From Balanoglossus misakiensis (Eukaryota; Hemichordata), in NCBI GenBank assembly GCA_040954595.2, contig CM082588.2:1178001-1242000 (forward strand): a stretch of DNA of 64,000 bases. The letters run 5' to 3'. Below the pieces are notes generated by a model. That model was given only the letters and a program-made list of their open reading frames with translations, was not told the origin of the DNA and ran no database searches. The position numbers and the translations under genes are program-made. This document shows positions 61,846-64,000 of the stretch, piece by piece (within the stretch, counting starts at the first letter, position 1; each line of letters begins with the position of its first letter).

Positions 61846-63001
61846 GTACCTAGAGGCACAATAAACCATAATGCATTACTGTATATGTAATGTGATCTTT
61901 ACAACTCAGGTAACCTTAGAAGATAAAGGTCTATTCCAAGACCACTTCAGGGCAACAATCTTGCTTTGTTGTGGTGTTTATTTCTGATGTTGAAAAGGCA
62001 AGTTAAAAAGAGAAAATGTAACCTTTGTTTGTACATTGTCGGGGTATTGATATCAGGGTATAATTTCAGTAACTGACTTTTACAGTATCTGCTCAAACCA
62101 GACTCAGAATCAACTGTCAAAAATAAAAACGGGGACATTCAAATATTCAGGGTAAATATTTGGTCTGAATTGCAATACAGCCATAATGATTGACATTCTT
62201 ATTTATTGTAAGCTTCCACACTCCCTGGTAACCATGAAACTGTTAGTGTTAGTTAACCTTTAACCCCTTTTATGATTTGCACACACACTTCAGAGGGATT
62301 CCCTCATTCCCAGCCTCTCTTCCAATCTCATTTGAATATGCATAATTTATGTTAATGAAGAGAAAGTCTGATAGCTACTCATGTGATCACTATGTTAATT
62401 ATCACATCACAGGTGCTAGACAGGTATGTAACAGATCAAGATATTCTTAACTATAGTTGAATCTCTTTTTCATTTTACGAAATTAATTTCTGCACATTTT
62501 GAGAATTTTTATGAACATCTACCAGTACCGTTGTTTCCATTTTCAATGGGTTTAGACACTGTAAATGAGCAGTCACAGTTTAACAATGAAAGTCATCAAC
62601 TGTCAGTCTTAAGGTGACAATACCAGAAGGGTTGTAATCAGTTTAAATTCCTAATATGGACAAGCATAGCTCATGACATGAAGTCTGGTGTTTTGGTCTC
62701 ATTCATTTGTTTCATTCATTCGTACAAAAACATGTTTCTGGAAAGTGATATTTGTTCAGTTTAGTGTTTCCAGATAAGCAGATCAGCAGCCAAAGAAAAA
62801 ATATAATATTGAATGTGATGACTGACATATTTACATAATACTGTGTACTATACCAAGATCCCTGCAGAAGCAAAAAGCTTTAGCCTTTCCAAGCATTAAA
62901 CATTTACTTGTTTCATTCATAATATTTCTCTCAAAAGGCTTTCACGCATACATGCATGAGAAAATATCGCAGCTTAGCTTTCCGACGCCGATTATTCACA
63001 G

Positions 63002-63145
63002 AGAAAATGGAGCCGCATTGGAATGGTGAGTCTGCTGAAGTTTGCAAACAAGCTTAAAGCAAGCAAATCAGTTTTAAAAAATAACAGGAATGTGCGACTT
63101 CATTCAAATAAGAAACTTGTTGAGACCCTAGAGGTTACAAAGAAG
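63002..63145 (+). other. Tentative 48-codon exon, basic, downstream of the zinc-finger gene
   Basis: An acceptor TTCACAG and a donor AAG|GTATGA bound 144 nt open in one frame (RKWSRIGMVSLLKFANKLKA, then SKSVLKNNRNV and KKLVETLEVTKK). Composition is that of a basic amphipathic helix. It could be an exon of the gene starting at 56552; a GTGAGT inside it is a competing donor. Not recognised. Confidence 0.3.
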
Positions 63146-64000
63146 GTATGAATTAAACACAAGTTGATGCATTTCTGGCTTTTCTGAACCACAGAAATTA
63201 CGCAGAATTTGGAAACCATGAAATTTCACCAGAAACTAATTTCAGGAAAAATGCTGTTGGTTCTACTTGGCTGAAAAAAACCACAGTGGAGATTTGATAG
63301 TTTGGGGCACACAATGATATTTGCATAAGGTAGATCGAATGTGTCAAGACTTGTTTTTTAACTGTTTAAACTTTGTGTCTTGTGGCGAGCTCTGACTGTC
63401 AAATTTCTAATTCTCAGATTTTGGGTGTTGAAAATGTGTGTCATAGAATTTTTGTTACTGACACTGTGAGATTTTCCTTAATTCAGTTCAGTGCTTCTCC
63501 TAATCTCAGTTTTGTATTAACATTACTTCAATCGTGTTAATGTACCACCACAATCCTATTCACGGAGATCTGATTCAGTTTGGCCAGCTGCCAGAACCTT
63601 GTGTGTCTAACATCCACAACAAGCGTTGTTATTGAACACTGGTCGGAGATTACACACATGTGACGCTATATTGTAGATTTAAATGCAGGCAATGCCTAGG
63701 TAGCACTATCTCTGTGCATTTGTAAACTATGTGTGTAAAGATTGCAAAAGATATATGTTGAGTCAGATAACAAAGGTGCAGATAAGAGCTTGTAGTCGCA
63801 AAAGACACCTTGCTACTTTGCTTTTATGCGCTCCTACCTGTTTTTCTCTGCTCCATCATTTCGGATCACTGCCTCATCAATTTTACCATGCGCTTCCAAA
63901 TTTTTACCAATTACTTCTGAGTTCTATATTGCACCCCTGCAAATAAACAATTGGGAAAAAAGTAAATTTTGCTTACTTCAGTCAAAAATACCAAAATTGT

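Larger units (their letters stand above)
60175..64000. other. Remaining right end: introns or flank
   Basis: Apart from the MITE and two tentative exons I see nothing I can support. The stretch is AT-rich and most open frames are short and lack splice context. Confidence 0.4.

Overview
This is nuclear DNA of an animal, most likely a marine invertebrate. The genes are intron-rich (28 coding exons in one, 42 in another), splice sites are canonical GT-AG, spacers and introns are AT-rich, and all recognised proteins are metazoan. A non-vertebrate deuterostome is my best guess, but the sequence does not settle the phylum. Exons were joined by hand: for the four recognised genes every splice phase closes and each model runs from start codon to stop codon without a break.

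Layout, left to right. (1) 2398-15762, minus: unconventional myosin VI, complete, 1304 residues, with 3' flank to its left and a probable leader exon and promoter near 22.9-23.3 kb. (2) 24691-41541, minus: vault poly(ADP-ribose) polymerase PARP4, complete, about 2443 residues, much longer than the human protein (about 1724). (3) 44381-48264, minus: akirin, complete, 205 residues. (4) 50281-54031, plus: ARL13B, the ciliary Arl-type GTPase, complete, 587 residues, divergent from akirin. (5) From 56552, plus: an unrecognised gene opening with a CxxC-H-C zinc finger; it probably runs off the right edge. Spacers carry fold-back elements, a 58-bp MITE with 8-bp target-site duplications, and a probable retrotransposon tail.

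The most unusual object is PARP4. Between its von Willebrand A domain and its vault-binding C-terminus it carries, in frame and spliced, three pieces that look borrowed from very conserved housekeeping proteins: helices of the C-terminal half of a 14-3-3 protein (exons in 31923-33083), the N-terminus of actin including the DNase I-binding loop (31241-31444), and the C-terminal peptide of the ribosomal P-stalk (29239-29280). A long polyproline region and a nucleoporin-like FG stretch follow. I know of no description of this arrangement. It could be a multi-partner docking scaffold on the vault or a set of molecular mimics; the mosaic is visible in the sequence, the function is inference.

The genes do not form a pathway. 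Myosin VI is an endocytic minus-end actin motor, PARP4 a vault-associated ADP-ribosyltransferase, akirin a nuclear transcription/proteasome-import adaptor, ARL13B a ciliary GTPase.
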